From positions 92,167,845 to 92,231,844 of the forward strand of contig NC_087062.1 in the NCBI RefSeq assembly GCF_963678635.1: a stretch of 64,000 nucleotides of DNA. Direction: 5' to 3'. The stretch's first letter is position 1; the number at the start of each line of letters is the position of its first letter. The position numbers were made by a program, and so were the translations under genes. A model generated the notes under the pieces. The model was given only the letters and a program-made list of their open reading frames with translations, was not told the origin of the DNA and did no database searches. Shown here one piece after another: positions 23,929 through 36,329 of this stretch. This DNA comes from Symsagittifera roscoffensis. Taxonomy: Eukaryota > Xenacoelomorpha > Acoela > Convolutidae.

Positions 23929-26494
23929 GTTAAATATTTTGATACCAAATCTTAAGTTTAAGCATGAGTCGAATTAGTGTTCGGCCATGTTTTTGACTAC
24001 GTTTTGATATTGACCAAAAGGGCTGGTTTCTATAGCATAGTTCGAAAACATCAACACGGCAATGCATCACTTAGCATTCACCAATAAGTTTTTTGTTTCT
24101 TAGAATCTATTATTTTAAATGAACTAGCAAGCAAGCCCGTTGGCTCGCAAAAATTTAGTTGTTGTTTTGATCAAGCTATCCAAGCAATGAATCTTTGAAC
24201 AATTTCAAGTTGAGCCATATCGTAATGATTATCGAAATGAACAATGATTATCGTAATGAACAATTAGACATATCGTACCGAACATTTTCGAGTTGAGCCA
24301 TGGTCGGTTTGAAAAACTTAGGGTTTCATAGTAGGAATCGGTTCGCGAAAAAATGAAGTTTTTCTAAGCAAGCTATTCAAGCTAGAAATATTTTAAAATG
24401 TTTCATGAATCAAGTCGTATGGCAAAACTTTAGGTTTTCTATGATGGCAATTGAAACAAGGAAACTTTGAAATATTTAAATAAAGTTACTTCACAGACTG
24501 AATCAGATTGCAAAAAATTTTAGTTGTGCTGAGCAAGCTTTTTTTGCTAGAAATTTTAAAATAATTCAAGTTAATTTAAAAACCGAATCGTTTGCAAAAA
24601 ACTTAAAGTTTTCTAAGCAAGCTTTTAAAGCTATGAAACTTTGAAATATTTCAACTTATTTCGTGGACCAAACGGGTTCACGAAAAGTTTTCGAGTTTTT
24701 CTAATCAAGCTTTTAGAGCTATCAAACTTTCAAATTAAGTCATAGACCGAACCGCTTTGCAAAAAGCTTAAGTTTATCTAAGCGAGTTACTAAAGCTCTG
24801 AAACTTTTAGATACTTCATATTAATTCAAAAGTCAAATCAGTTTGTAAAAAGCTTGCTTAAATGTTTGCTAATTTTTTGCCCTAAAAATAGGATTTTTGC
24901 AAATCGATTCTATCTATGAGATAACTTGAAAAATTTCAACGTGTTTCTGAGCACGCTATTCATGTGATGAAACTTTGAAAATGCCAAATTGTTTCATGGA
25001 GCAAATCGGCTGGCAAGAAGTTTCAGTTTTTCTAAGCAAGCTACTCAAGCTCGAAGACTTGAAATTTTCGAGTTACTTTTTTGACAAATTGGTTCGCGAA
25101 AAGTGTACGTTTTTGTTAGCCAGCTATTCAAGCTACAAAATTTGGAAATTTTTTCTGGACCAAATCGTTTTGCGAAAAAGTTAAGTTATTCTAAGCAAGC
25201 ATTGAAAGATCTGAAGTTTGCATAGAAAGGTTTGCGAAAAGTCTACTTAAAACGATACGTGCTATGAAAGGGCTTGAAATATTTCTGAGCACGCTTTCCA
25301 TGTGATGAAATTTTGAAATACGTCGATGTTTTTTAGAGAAAATTGAGTGGAGAGAAAATTCAGTTTTTCTAAGCAAGTTATTGAGGCAGTGAATTTTTAA
25401 TTTGTCTGAAGTTTTCACAGAGCAAATCGAATAGCGCAAAATTTGTGTTTTTCTATGCAAGCGATGAAACTTTGAAATGTTAGCACAGCGCAAATCTGTT
25501 AGCAAACAGATAGTTTTTCTTGCGAGGTTTTTGTTTTTTGTTGCTTCGTTTTAAAATGAAATCAATCAAAAATAGCAAAATTTTGGAAAAAAAGGACAAG
25601 CACTGTCTACCCTGGAAATTGAATTGAGTTCACCTTGTCTAAAGATTTGAAGTTTTGTTTAAAATAAATTTAGAATTTCCCAGATTTAAGAAAATTTCAA
25701 AGTTTGAGAACATTCTTGACCTTCCTTGAACGTTAAGCCTAAAAATTTTAGCGTTGTATTTGACAAAGCTAAAACATTGTGTTCAGTTAAACATTGCGCC
25801 CATAGTGCATTCCAATTTTCATTTAATATATAAAAAAACTTATTTTTGGCATAAAACCTATTGTTTAAAAGGCTATCGAGCCCATGGATTTGAAATGTCT
25901 CTAGACTCAGCGTTCAAGAGAAGGCCAAAATTATTCTTGAAATTTGAACTATTCTTAAGTTTCGAATATTCTTAGAACTATTTTTGTCAAAAATTGATTT
26001 CTTCAGAATCAGTTAATTTTCAAGGGTATAAAATATCTGTCTTTTTTTACTAAGTTTTTCCCATTCGGATTGATTTTATTCTGGAACAAACTAACTAAAA
26101 ACAGAAACCTCCCTGTAAGAGAAGCTAGCTTTTTGCAATCCACTTTGCGCTTTGAAACAGCATGAAATAATTCAAAGTTTCGTAGCCTGAATAGCTTGCT
26201 TTCAAAACCTGCAACTTCTCGCCAGTTGATTTGCTCTATGAAACAAGTGGACATAGTTCAAAGTTTCATTGCATGAAAAGCTCAGACAAATTTTGAAATA
26301 TTTCCAGCTAATTTATTTGACCAAATTTTTTTTTCGAAAAAATTTATTTTTCTTCAAACGTTTTCGCAAACCTTTTAACAATCTTTTTCCTCGCAAAATA
26401 ATCGCACATGATTTGTTCTTTAAAATAATTTGAATTTTTAAAAAGTTTTATAGCTTGAATAGCTTGCTTAGAAAACTTAAACTTTCGCTAATCG

Positions 26495-27560
26495 GTTCAG
26501 TCTATGAAATAATTTGGATTAGTTAATTTTTAATATTTCAAGCGTTCTTATGAAGCAAATCATTTCGCAAAAAATCAACAATTTTGATTGAAACCCTTCA
26601 AGCTACGATGCTTCGAAAATATTCAATTTTATTCATAGAACTAATTGGATGATAAGAAGGTAAATTTATCTAAGTAAGCATTAGTTAGAAAACATTGAAA
26701 CTTTTTCGGATGACAAATCGGATGACAAAAGTGTAAGTTTTTCTACTGAAGCTATTCAAGCAACGAAACTTTCAATAGTTTCAAGTTATTTTTGGACCAT
26801 ATGGTTTGCCGACAAAAAAAAGTTTCCAGGCAAGATATCTGAGCTAAGTTTTTTCATAAAGCAAATCGGATCACCAAATGTATATAAGTTAAACTTAAAA
26901 CCATTCAGTTGATGAAACTTTGATTTCTTTATAGAGCAAAGGAGTTCAGGAAAATTCAAGAATCTTGTAATCCAGTTATTGGAACTGTGAAAGTTGATAA
27001 CTTCAAGATGTAATTGTTAAGATTGAATTGCGGCCTAAGAAAAATGAGTTTTTCTTGGGCCGCAATTCAAGTTTTAAAATGTCAATTTATTTCACAAACC
27101 AATTTGCTTCGCAAAAAGTTGATTTCCTTTCTAGGCAAGCATTTCAAGCATTTCAAGCAAACTATTCCACTACTGAAACTTTGGAATACTTCAAGAAATT
27201 GGTAGGGAAACGTTCAAAATTTCTGCTGGAGCCATTCAACCGATAAAACTTTGATAAAAAAAATTAAATTTATTTTTTAAAATCAAACCAGTTACAAATT
27301 GAATCATTACAAGTTGAATCATCACAAGTTGTTTAGTTTCATAAAGCGAATAAAGTCGCGAAAAGCTGTACTTTTTTTATGCAAGCTATTTTAGCAAGGA
27401 AACTTTGAAATATTTTATGTACTTCTACAGACCGAACCAGTTGACAAAATTTAAACAAATTTCAGTAGGTTAGTCAAGCGATGAAAGTTTGATGTATTCC
27501 AAACTGTTTCACCGAGCGAATAAAGTCGAGAAAAGCTTCAATTAAGTCGAGAAAAGCTTC
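26495..27560. repeat. 1.06-kb block duplicated at 28187-29250 (copy 1)
   Basis: It begins CGCTAATCGGTTCAGTCTAT in both copies (offset about 1691) and runs through the same landmarks to GTCGAGAAAAGCTTCAA. The copies differ by scattered substitutions and small indels. Copy 1 ends just before the retroelement fragment at 27590. Confidence 0.85.
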
Positions 27561-27589
27561 AATTGCAGCTATTTATTTTGAACAGAAAG

Positions 27590-28183
27590 TTCGTTGAGAA
27601 CAATAAGATCTGAAAGTTTATTCCACTTAGTTAGTACTAACAAGAAGTTCGATAATATTATTGCTCGCGCACTAACAAACACCAAAGCTTATGAATCATA
27701 TGTTAACAAATTTAAGTATTTCCTCTCATATTTCACTTCCTTGCCCCTAAGGAATGCGACATTCACTGCTCGCATGAGATCAGGTTAAGGACGAAACTAA
27801 CCCACACGTACACATATTTTAAATTCATTACATCAGTATATATCTAACTCACCCACAGGTAAACCACAACACCGTCTTATATTTATTGATAAATAGTATT
27901 CTTCATCATATTTCCTAAACTTCACTTATTGCCTAAATCGACTTATCTCCACGGCATCCTCCGTAATTTTGATCCCATCAGACAGATGTATATATTCTGC
28001 CTCGCCCACTAATTTTCCCCCACGACGCTCGCCTACTAATTTCCCCCATGAATATAAACAGCCCATTGAAATCACCCTATTAAAATATGTTCACATCATT
28101 AAAATAACCACAAAATTTATACTTTTGTTCAAACTCAAATCATGAATTCTCACCACTCACCGAAGAAACTGACATCATCAAAG
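27590..28183 (+). mobile_element. e2-like 3' fragment (e3) inserted in the satellite
   Basis: This is the reverse complement of e2 30955-31560 with few differences. It contains the end of the post-env ORF (27594-27788, with ALTNTKAYESYVNKFKYFLS) and the following 3' UTR. It stops at TCATCAAAG, after which satellite resumes with CGCTAATCGG. Its orientation is opposite to e2. No LTR is attached, so it is a displaced internal fragment and not a solo LTR. Confidence 0.8.
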
Positions 28184-28186
28184 CGC

Positions 28187-29250
28187 TAATCGGTTCAGTC
28201 TATAAATAATTTGGATTAGTTAATTTTTAATATTTCAAGCATTCTTATGAAGCAAATTATTTCGCAAAAAATCAACAATTTTGATTGAAACCCTTCAAGC
28301 TACGATGCTTCGAAAATATTCAATTTTATTCATAGAACTAATTGGATGATAAGAAGGTAAATTTATCTAAGTAAGCATTAGTTAGAAAACATTGAAACTT
28401 TTTCGGATGACAAATCGGATGACAAAAGTGTAAGTTTTTCTACTGAAGCTATTCAAGCAACGAAACTTTCAATAGTTTCAAGTTATTTTTGGACCATATG
28501 GTTTGCAGACAAAAAAAAGTTTCCAGGCAAGATATCTGAGCTAAGTTTTTTCATAAAGCAAATCGGATCACCAAATGTATATAAGTTAAACTTAAAACCA
28601 TTCAGTTGATGAAACTTTGATTTCTTTATAGAGCAAAGGAGTTCAGGAAAATTCAAGAATCTTGTAATCCAGTTATTGGAACTGTGAAAGTTGATAACTT
28701 CAAGATGTAATTGTTAAGATCGAAATGCGGCCCAAGAAAAGTGAGTTTTTCTTGGGCTGCAACTCAATTTTTAAAACTTCAATTTATTTCACAAACCAAT
28801 TTGCTTCGCAAAAAATTGATTTCCTTTCTAGGCAAGCGTTTCAAGCATTTCAAGCAAATTATTCCACTACTGAAATTTGGAATACTTCAAGAAATTGGTA
28901 GGGAAACGTTCAAAATTTCTGCTGGAGCCATTCAACTGATAAAGTTTTGATTAAAAAAATAAACTTATTTTTTAAAATCAAATCAGTTACAAATTGAATC
29001 ATTACAAGTTGAATCTTCACAAGTTGTTTAGTTTCATAAAGCGAATGAAGTCGCGAAAAGTTGTAATTTTTTTATGCAAGCTATTTCAGCAAGGAAACTT
29101 TGAAATACTTTATGTACTTCTACGGACCGAACCAGTTGACAAAATTTTAAAAAATTTCAGTAGGTTAGTCATGCGATGAAAATTTGATTTATTCCAAGTT
29201 GTTTCACAGAGCGAACAAAGTCGAGAAAATCTTCAACAAAGTCGAGAAAA
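28187..29250. repeat. 1.06-kb block duplicated from 26495-27560 (copy 2)
   Basis: See copy 1. The two copies flank e3 on both sides as a direct repeat, so e3 may have been part of the duplication event or may have been captured at the junction. Confidence 0.85.
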
Positions 29251-29428
29251 GTTTCAATTCCAGCTATTTATTTTGAAAAAAAAAATCGTTTAGAACAATA
29301 ATTACGCATTGAGAAAGAACAGAACTCAAAAAATACAAAAAAAAAATCTAAGGAAGATTTACAATGTACAGGGAAATTGAAAAAAAAACAGACACTTACG
29401 GCTTCAATCAAGAAATATGTGGATCTAA

Positions 29429-30440
29429 TGAGTTGAAGCCAGAGGTAGCTTACTCATAGAGTAATTTCAGTTAAAGTACACCATATTCTTTTCGGCTGGA
29501 TAGATTCGTGCAACTTCTTAGTCTAATACCAATCTTAATCTTACTCTTATATCTCCTAGTCTCAATAGATCTAGTGTATACTGGTATTTGCGAGTAAGGT
29601 TTATGGAACTTGTTCCACAGGAGAACAATTGTCTTCTAAGATTTATTCAAATTGTTCTGGTGCTGAATCTACAAATTTTTTTCGGCACTACAATTATTTG
29701 TCAGTGTTAGTTTTGAATCAAAATAAATCAGTAAGAAATATTTTTTTTATAAAGATAGTTATCTCAAGAATATAATTAGTTATAAATACTAGTCCTAAAC
29801 AGGTTCTACCCACCCGGGTTTGAAGAGTATTTTTTTTTTCAAATTGTTTATTGTAGTGAAGGATGGATGGAGAGATTTCTATTCTATGGAGTAGTTTTCT
29901 TTTGAGCGGTTGTAACAGTGACAGCGTGAAGGAAGGAGAGATGTAGTTGTTTTCGTAGACAGAAAAAGGGCAGTTGTTCGTGTTCCTGAAGTGGGCCTCG
30001 TTTTTATCGTGGGTCGCCTTTGAGTGATCGTGTCAAAATTCTAGATCATGCATTGATGTGCCGATTTCTTTAAGCTTAGAGCGAGACTACGTGCAAGATT
30101 TGGTTTGATCTTTCTGCGTGAAGTGACAATTGATTAAGATCTGTATGTGAGATCAATATCGAGTTGGCCATTGTACTTCTTCAATGGTTCTTTTGCTGCG
30201 ATGTTGTGTTCATACTTCAAATCCTGCGAGGGCTGTGACTACGGCAATAAACCAATAGATTTGCCATTCCAGAGTTGGAATGTCGTCAAGTTTTCCTTTC
30301 CCTTTGCTGCTCGTTCGTTTGTTCTAAGAAATCTATTACATTGCATAATAAATCTATATCTTGTTAGTGAGATTAGTTTTAGTTATGATGTTCTATTATT
30401 TGTTTTCGCAAAAGCGTTTTTGTTTAGTTTTGATTATTTT
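29429..30440 (-). repeat. e2 3' LTR (left copy)
   Basis: Its first about 380 bases match 39729-40106 closely (ATGAGTT...GCCAGAGGTAGC, CTCATAGAGTAATTTCAG, GATCTAGTGTATACTGGT). The remainder matches the e1 LTRs, including CATTCCAGAGTTGGAATG near 30267 and TTTTCGCAAAAGCG near 30402. Similarity to e1 runs on to about 30880, so the right boundary is not fixed. Confidence 0.7.
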
Positions 30441-31364
30441 AAAGAGTCGCTCACCCTAGAGCAACTATCGTCAAAAATATAGTGTGCGTCATAAGCGTGA
30501 TTGTTTTGCGGTGGGTTAGGCCGGCTATAGAGCATGTTCAGGACGTCCTGCTGGGTGGTAAGGCCAGTGAGGTAGTACAATTTTACCGTCTCTTTGAGCA
30601 GAGTCTCTTTTTGTGTTCAAATTTTTGTTCTTTTTTTTCGGTTTTTTTCTTCTCATTTGTTTTTGGTTGTGTCCTTTCATCAAAAAAAGATTGTTTTGTT
30701 TTGGGTTTTTCTTTTGGTTTTTTTTGTTTCAAGTGGTTTCAATAAAACTTGAAAGTGGGTTTCAAAAGAAAATTTTTTCAAGTTTTAATCTGTTTTTAAT
30801 CAGGTCTGATTACCGTGGGACTTTTTTTATAAATGCGGTTGGTTCTGTGGTGTTAGTGAGCTGCGATGGTTAGTTTAGGCTTACTTAAAAATCCTTTCAA
30901 TCTGAAGTTTTCATGCCAGCATGCCAAATTTGTTTTTAGTACAAAGCAGAAGCCAGAGGTTTTCCAGCCCTTTGATGATGTCAGTTTCTTCGATGAGTGG
31001 TGAGAATTCATGATTTGAGTTTGAACAAAATTATAAATTTTGTGGTTATTTCAATGATGTGAACATGTTCTAATAGGGTGATTTCAATGGGCTGTTGATG
31101 TTCATGGGGGAAATTAGTAGGCAAGCGTCGTGGGGGAAAATTAGTGGCGAGGCAGAATATATACGTCTGTCTGATGGGATCAAAATTACGGAGGATGCCG
31201 TGGAGATAAGTCGATTTAAGGCAATAAGTGAAGTTTAGACAATATGATGAAGAATACTACTTATCAATAAACATAAGACGGTGTTGTGGTTTACCTGTGG
31301 GTGAGTTAGATATATACTGATGTAATGAATTTATAATATGTGTACGTGTGGGTTAGTTTCGTCC
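30441..31364 (-). other. e2 3' non-coding region
   Basis: This matches e1 at 5937-7300 and e3 at 27790-28183. The plus-strand open frames here are T-rich and not protein-like. Confidence 0.5.
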
Positions 31365-32402
31365 TTAACCTGATCTCATGCGAGCAGTGAATGTCGCATT
31401 CCTTAGGGACAAAGAAGTGAAATGTGAGAGGAAATACTTAAATTTGTTAACATATGATTCATAAGCTTTGGTGTTTGTTAGTGCACGAGCAAAAATATTA
31501 TTGAACTTCTTGTTAGTACTAACTAAGTGGATTATACTTTCATATCCTGTGAAAAAATTTTCTGTTAGTTGAGGGTTAGTAATGGGGTCGTCCTCGTTTG
31601 GGTTGTCTTCCATATATCGGAGAGTGTGGGAAACAGGACATTTTCGTCAACGTATAAGTTTTGTTGGTTTTCGCTAGTGGTCGGATAGTATGTACATTGA
31701 GTGAAAAATGGTAAATTATGACTTAAAAAGTCCTTGGTGTTAGTATGTTGTGGAAAATTGGAAAGTAGTCGGGATAATCGTAGACACCTAATGAGAAATT
31801 GAGGTGTAGTGTTACTATGCTTGCATTTCATGAAAAATCTTTGTGCTCATGTAGTGCAATGTGAACAGAGGGTTTACAGGATTCCGACGTTGAGTCTGAG
31901 TGCGTCAGATGGTAATTTCCTAATGCAATTTTGGTATGGTGAAGGTGTTGTTATAAATTTAGCTAATTCATGCTCTAATTGGTCATCGGTCATGGAGATA
32001 GGTGCATCGGATTGTGTACTAGACATTGGGGAAAGGATAGGGGGTAGCATCAGTGTATGAAGAGGGGGATGGAGATGTTACCTTGGGAAGCTGTGAAGCA
32101 ATGAGTTGGAAAGATGGCTGCAAAAAATTAGATGGATTTGGTTTTGAGTCAAGGAATTTGTCGAGGGTTTCTACATCTGAGTTATTGAAATGAGAGATGG
32201 TATTGAAAACCCATTGCGTTGTGTCGTCTGAATCCGTGCAAGATGAGTTAGTAGAAAAACTGGGTAGGGAAGAAAAGATGAGGTCTGAGAGCGAAATGCG
32301 GGAGGATTGGCGGTGGAGGTTGGATAAATAGGAAAGGGAACGTTTGAGGTATCCAATCTGTGGGCTCAGCGTGGGCGAAAAATATGGTTGTTTCGGGAAC
32401 AA
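31365..32402 (-). pseudogene. e2 post-env ORFs (unknown protein)
   Basis: Three minus-strand frames lie in series. 32019-32402 (127 aa) begins with Met and is Ser/Pro-rich, with LSDLIFSSLPSFSTN. 31565-31831 contains NLPFFTQCTYYPTTSENQQN. 31365-31613 has ALTNTKAYESYVNKFKYFLS, ending TARMRSG. The last two look like one gene with a frameshift. The final segment is also found in e3, and the region aligns in diverged form with e1 at 7360-8540. There is no recognised domain or membrane segment. The conserved position after env suggests an accessory gene of the element family. Confidence 0.55.
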
Positions 32403-32859
32403 AAACGTATTGCGTGTGGTTGTTCTACAATTTGCTCCTAGGTGTCGTGAATGTTTGGCTGGTGAAGCGCTATATGAGTTACTGGATTTGGTGGGAAGCT
32501 ACTACCTTGAGAGGTATGTTCAATGATTGCTAGTGTGCGTCTCTAACTTTGTGGGACTAAAAATAAAGGGTGATTTTTAGTAGACTTTGTAAATGTGGCG
32601 GTGCTGTAGGTCTTGTACTTATATTGTCTAGTTGAGTGTCGTATGCATTTGGTGTTGTAGATAGTTTTTTTATTGTACTCGCTAGTTTGAGCGTCAAGAA
32701 GGTCTTTACTAACTGAACTGGAAAATACTCCGAAAAACCCTGCAAAAAGTGCGTGCTACGCTTGCTGGTTAATTTACTTGTGTATATATTGCACATGTAA
32801 AATAATTTTTTTAAAAACAGGAATAGACATCCAAAAAAGTTAATCGTTGCGTATAATAT

Positions 32860-34300
32860 AGTCAATCTTTTTAATATATAGTAAAGCCCTCCTAAAAAAG
32901 CTTGGAGTTCAATTTTAAGATTGACAAAACTGGAAATATTAATCAGCGAAATATCTTGTGGACGGTATAGTATCCGCTGTAGTCTTGTGCGTAAATATCT
33001 AAAAAGACTGCTATTTCAGCGAGTTTTCGTATATTTTGGTCATTTGACTGTTTTTGTATTGTATCCATTTTAGTGAGGAATTCATGAAATTGCTGTGTTC
33101 TAATCTGATTTTCTATGTCTGATCTAGAATAAATGCGTATTGTTTGTAAATCTAGATTACGGTTACGAGCTGTTGCGCGTATGCTTTTGGGTGAAAATTT
33201 CTGTAATGGTGGCATTAAGGTAGGTTATGGGGCAAGAAGATAATATTTATCTTCGTTTGGGATTAGCTGTACTACATTATGACTATTTTTAGATCCACAT
33301 GGGACAGCTGTAGACCAAAAATATGTATTATGTATCTACAAAATGTTTTTCATTTTTTGTAGAGTATAGGGAATCGTTTGTCACATCTTTTATCTTCAAA
33401 AACATAAAGTGGTGAAAAGGCATGTGTAATACCAAAGGATTTTTCCTACATAATCAATGAACCAGATGTATTGCCTGGTAATAGGTATTCTGCGTAGGGA
33501 TTTTTTAATACTGCTAAAGCTAAAGTGAGCGATTGTAGTATTTGTGCCCGTTCGAGTTCAAATGAATGATGGAGTGTTTCTAATTCGGGACATTCTAATT
33601 AGTGTTTCTAATAGTGACTTTTATTAAGAAATTCTACTCATTTTATAATCTAGTTTCATATCAAGGTTTATACTGTAGTGAGTTGCACCAAAATATGTGT
33701 TATTCATAAGAGAGAGTTATTTTTGTCGTGTACTATATTTATCTTCTGGGCGACAATTTCCGGCAGGATCTCCTGTGCTTTTGTAGAATGTTACCGGGAT
33801 GTAAAATTTTTCATCTTTTCGGTTTTGAGATGGTTGTGCTGGGCCAATAATTAGTTTTCCTGTTTTCTAATCGAAACTTTTTTCGTATTTGACAAAGTTC
33901 TCTGAATATTGTGTCTTGAAAGGTTATTTAAGATCTTTTGAAGCCACTTCTGTTTCAGGGTAAATTTGAAAACATGTTAACCGGTTTTTTTATACCGTCT
34001 ATTTTTTCATATTTCTGTTCATTTGATCTGATTTCATCAAGGTTAATTTTTTTTAAAAGTGATTCATTCAATGAAATTTTTCTGGTGAAGTTTTATAATT
34101 CTTGAGTGAGTTTTAGCAACTTGAAACGCGTGGTCTTTTTGTCTTCAGGGAACCAAAGGATAGTTGCCTAATTCCGAATGGTAAGATCGCAATATTCTTG
34201 ATCGTTTTTAAGGTAAGCGTATACCTTGATACAATAAAGTATAATATTTTAAGTCATAGTATTTTTGTTATTTGTACTTTTTCTAAATGAATTTTCCAGT
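32860..34300 (-). pseudogene. e2 envelope-like gene, disrupted
   Basis: The clearest frame is 32943-33215 (90 aa, starting MPPLQKFSPKSI). It aligns with e1 at about 8900-9360. Upstream sequence to 34300 matches the e1 env region but is full of stops. Like e1, identification as env rests on order and composition. It is not functional. Confidence 0.5.
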
Positions 34301-34359
34301 AAAAAAAATTAATTCTTGGTAGCCTTTATTTTTTGTTTCTTATTTTGGTGTTTGACTTG

Positions 34360-35103
34360 TTACTCAAATTGTTGAAGGAGTGATAGAGTTTCTGGCAATG
34401 ATAAATAGGTGTCTGATAAAATGACTTTGGGTTCGTTTACTAAATTTGGTTCACTTTGGTAAAATGCTCGTGTCATCCAATGTTGAAGACGTTGTGATGA
34501 GGTGGGGGGTTAAAAGGATTTTCACTGTTTTGTTTGGAAGTTGGTGTTGAAACTAAATAGTCGGATGGAATAGCTGGGGTATTTTGTTGGGAAATTGTCT
34601 GAATTGATGGGGTGTGCTTTGGATTAAGTTACTAGCAAAGGGGTCGAGGGCGGTGATGAGGGTATATTAAAATGATTTTAAATAGCAAGGTTTCGATTCG
34701 TCGAGAGTGAATAATTTGTCTATTGCAGATGTTAGATTTTGATTTTGTCGTGGATGCCTGGTTCTGTTTAGGTCTTGCTAAATTGAGGGGTAGATGTTAT
34801 ATGTTGGTTCGTATTGTGGTTCACCTAGAGGTGCTTGACGAATAGCTGGGACTAAAGGTTCGGATAATGATGCGTATCTTTTTTCAAGTGTAAGGCGTTT
34901 TCTACAAACGAAATGCGTGTAGATGATTGGGATTGATTTGCTTGGCTAGATGTTTGTGTGGTTGGGGGTTTTGGTATGTAGAAATTGATGGGGTTTTTTG
35001 GGAGGATGTCGATTAGCAGTTTTGAATTAAGTCTATATGGTTTAATTTTTTCAAATTGATGTTCTTTATAGTATTCTTCAAAAAAAAGATTTGGAAAATT
35101 CAT
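34360..35103 (-). pseudogene. e2 Ser/Pro/Gln-rich ORF remnant
   Basis: The frame 34852-35103 (83 aa) has PKPPTTQTSSQANQSQSST and corresponds to e1 11596-11856 (both carry SSQ-x-NQSQSST-like segments). The stretch 34360-34850 continues the homology with stops. The N-terminal 30 residues (FFEEYYKEHQFEKIKPYRLN) differ from e1. Confidence 0.5.
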
Positions 35104-36329
35104 GCTAATGTGAAGGTAATTATTGCCTTTTTATGCAATTACAGGTTGTTAAAATAAGGGAAACCAGAAAGGTGAAGAAAATTACAAAAAGAAGAAAGAT
35201 GTATTTCTTGTTGAATAGATTTCGTAGCATTTATGAAGTTATTTAGGTTTCGTACCTGAAAAGGTGGTCAATGATTTTAGATAGGTTGTGGTATGTTTAT
35301 ACGAGGGACTAGAAAAATTTAAATATATTGCAAAATTTTATGAAAAGAATGAGTGCTGTTTCAAAATTGTCGATGATGATAAAAATACAAAGTTGGAAAA
35401 GAGTGGAGAAAAATGAAAGTAAAGTTGAGAAGGATATCTTAAGGTAGTGAACTTATTTTGAAAGAAGCCATTGAAAAGTGATTTATTTTATCAAAGATTT
35501 TTTTTGATTGGAAGCCAAGTGTGGTCGAATTCGAGTTTTTTATTGATTTTTGACAAATGGGTTGGATATGGAGAGTTTTTGTTGAAGAAAATCTGGAGGT
35601 ATTAACTTCCTTCTTTTATTTTTTTTATCGAATGATTAGGGGTTCTTGGGAGGAATCACGTCTTTAGGTAAAAATGATCATGTCGATTTTTGTCTTTAGG
35701 CTTCTTTCTGATGATCGTTTAGGGGAAATGTGGAGTCTAATTTGAAAAAAAAAATGATTTTTGTGTTGAGTGATAGGAGAGGGTTGTAACTTTTGTATGA
35801 TAACTATTTGAGTTCTCAAATACAAGGTTAATGCTTATTTTGACCTGGAAGTCTTTTAGTTTTAGTTTTAGATCTATCTGAAGTTAGAAAATTGTTGGCT
35901 AATGATGTCGGCTAATGGTATCGAAATGGGTTGATGTTTTAGCCGATTTGGAGTGGTTGATTTTGAACTATTTATTTCAAGAATGAAAATTGAATTTTTT
36001 TCGGAAATAACTATCCAAGCCTGATGAATGTATCGTAAAAAATTTGGAAGGTTTCTGAAATTCTACATTATTTAGTATTTCAGATTGTGGGATAAAGTTT
36101 TTTTACTCTTTTCTTGGTTGATTTCTGAGACATGATGATTGGTGTTGTTGTGATTTTTCTTTTTCTTCTGGTATTAAGATTTTTTCTTCTAATTTACAAC
36201 CAATTCTTTCATTTTCAGCTATTCGGTTTTGAGATTTTTGGATTGTTTTTTAAATTTTTTCAGTGATTTCTTTTTGAACAGTTTCGGGTGACAGGGATGA
36301 ATGATCTGAATTTTGTGTTTTTTGTTGTT
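35104..36329 (-). other. e2 spacer between integrase and the Ser/Pro-rich ORF
   Basis: This resembles e1 11900-13190 in pieces (for example GTGGTCGAAT and TGACAAGTGGGTTGGATAT). No coding frame is recognised. Confidence 0.4.

Larger units (their letters stand above)
24100..29300. repeat. Degenerate tandem repeat, unit about 85-100 bp, in both orientations
   Basis: The recurring phrases, in order, are CTAAGCAAGC, TATTCAAGCTA, GAAACTTTGAAATA, TTTCAAGTTA, GACCAAATCGGTT and GCGAAAAGTTTAAG, repeated with 20-40% divergence. Orientation flips to the reverse complement around 26100-26520 (GAATAGCTTGCTTAGAAAAC) and back again after 26690. A block of about 1.06 kb (26495-27560) is copied at 28187-29250 with few differences. 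No protein is encoded; the short frames come from the repeat. Confidence 0.75.
23929..29428. other. GPCR intron 3, left part: satellite-like field
   Basis: No exon is seen. Nearly the whole stretch from 24100 to 29300 is an old tandem repeat (listed separately), interrupted by a retroelement fragment at 27590-28183. 25560-26010 is AT-rich and not clearly repeat. Confidence 0.55.
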
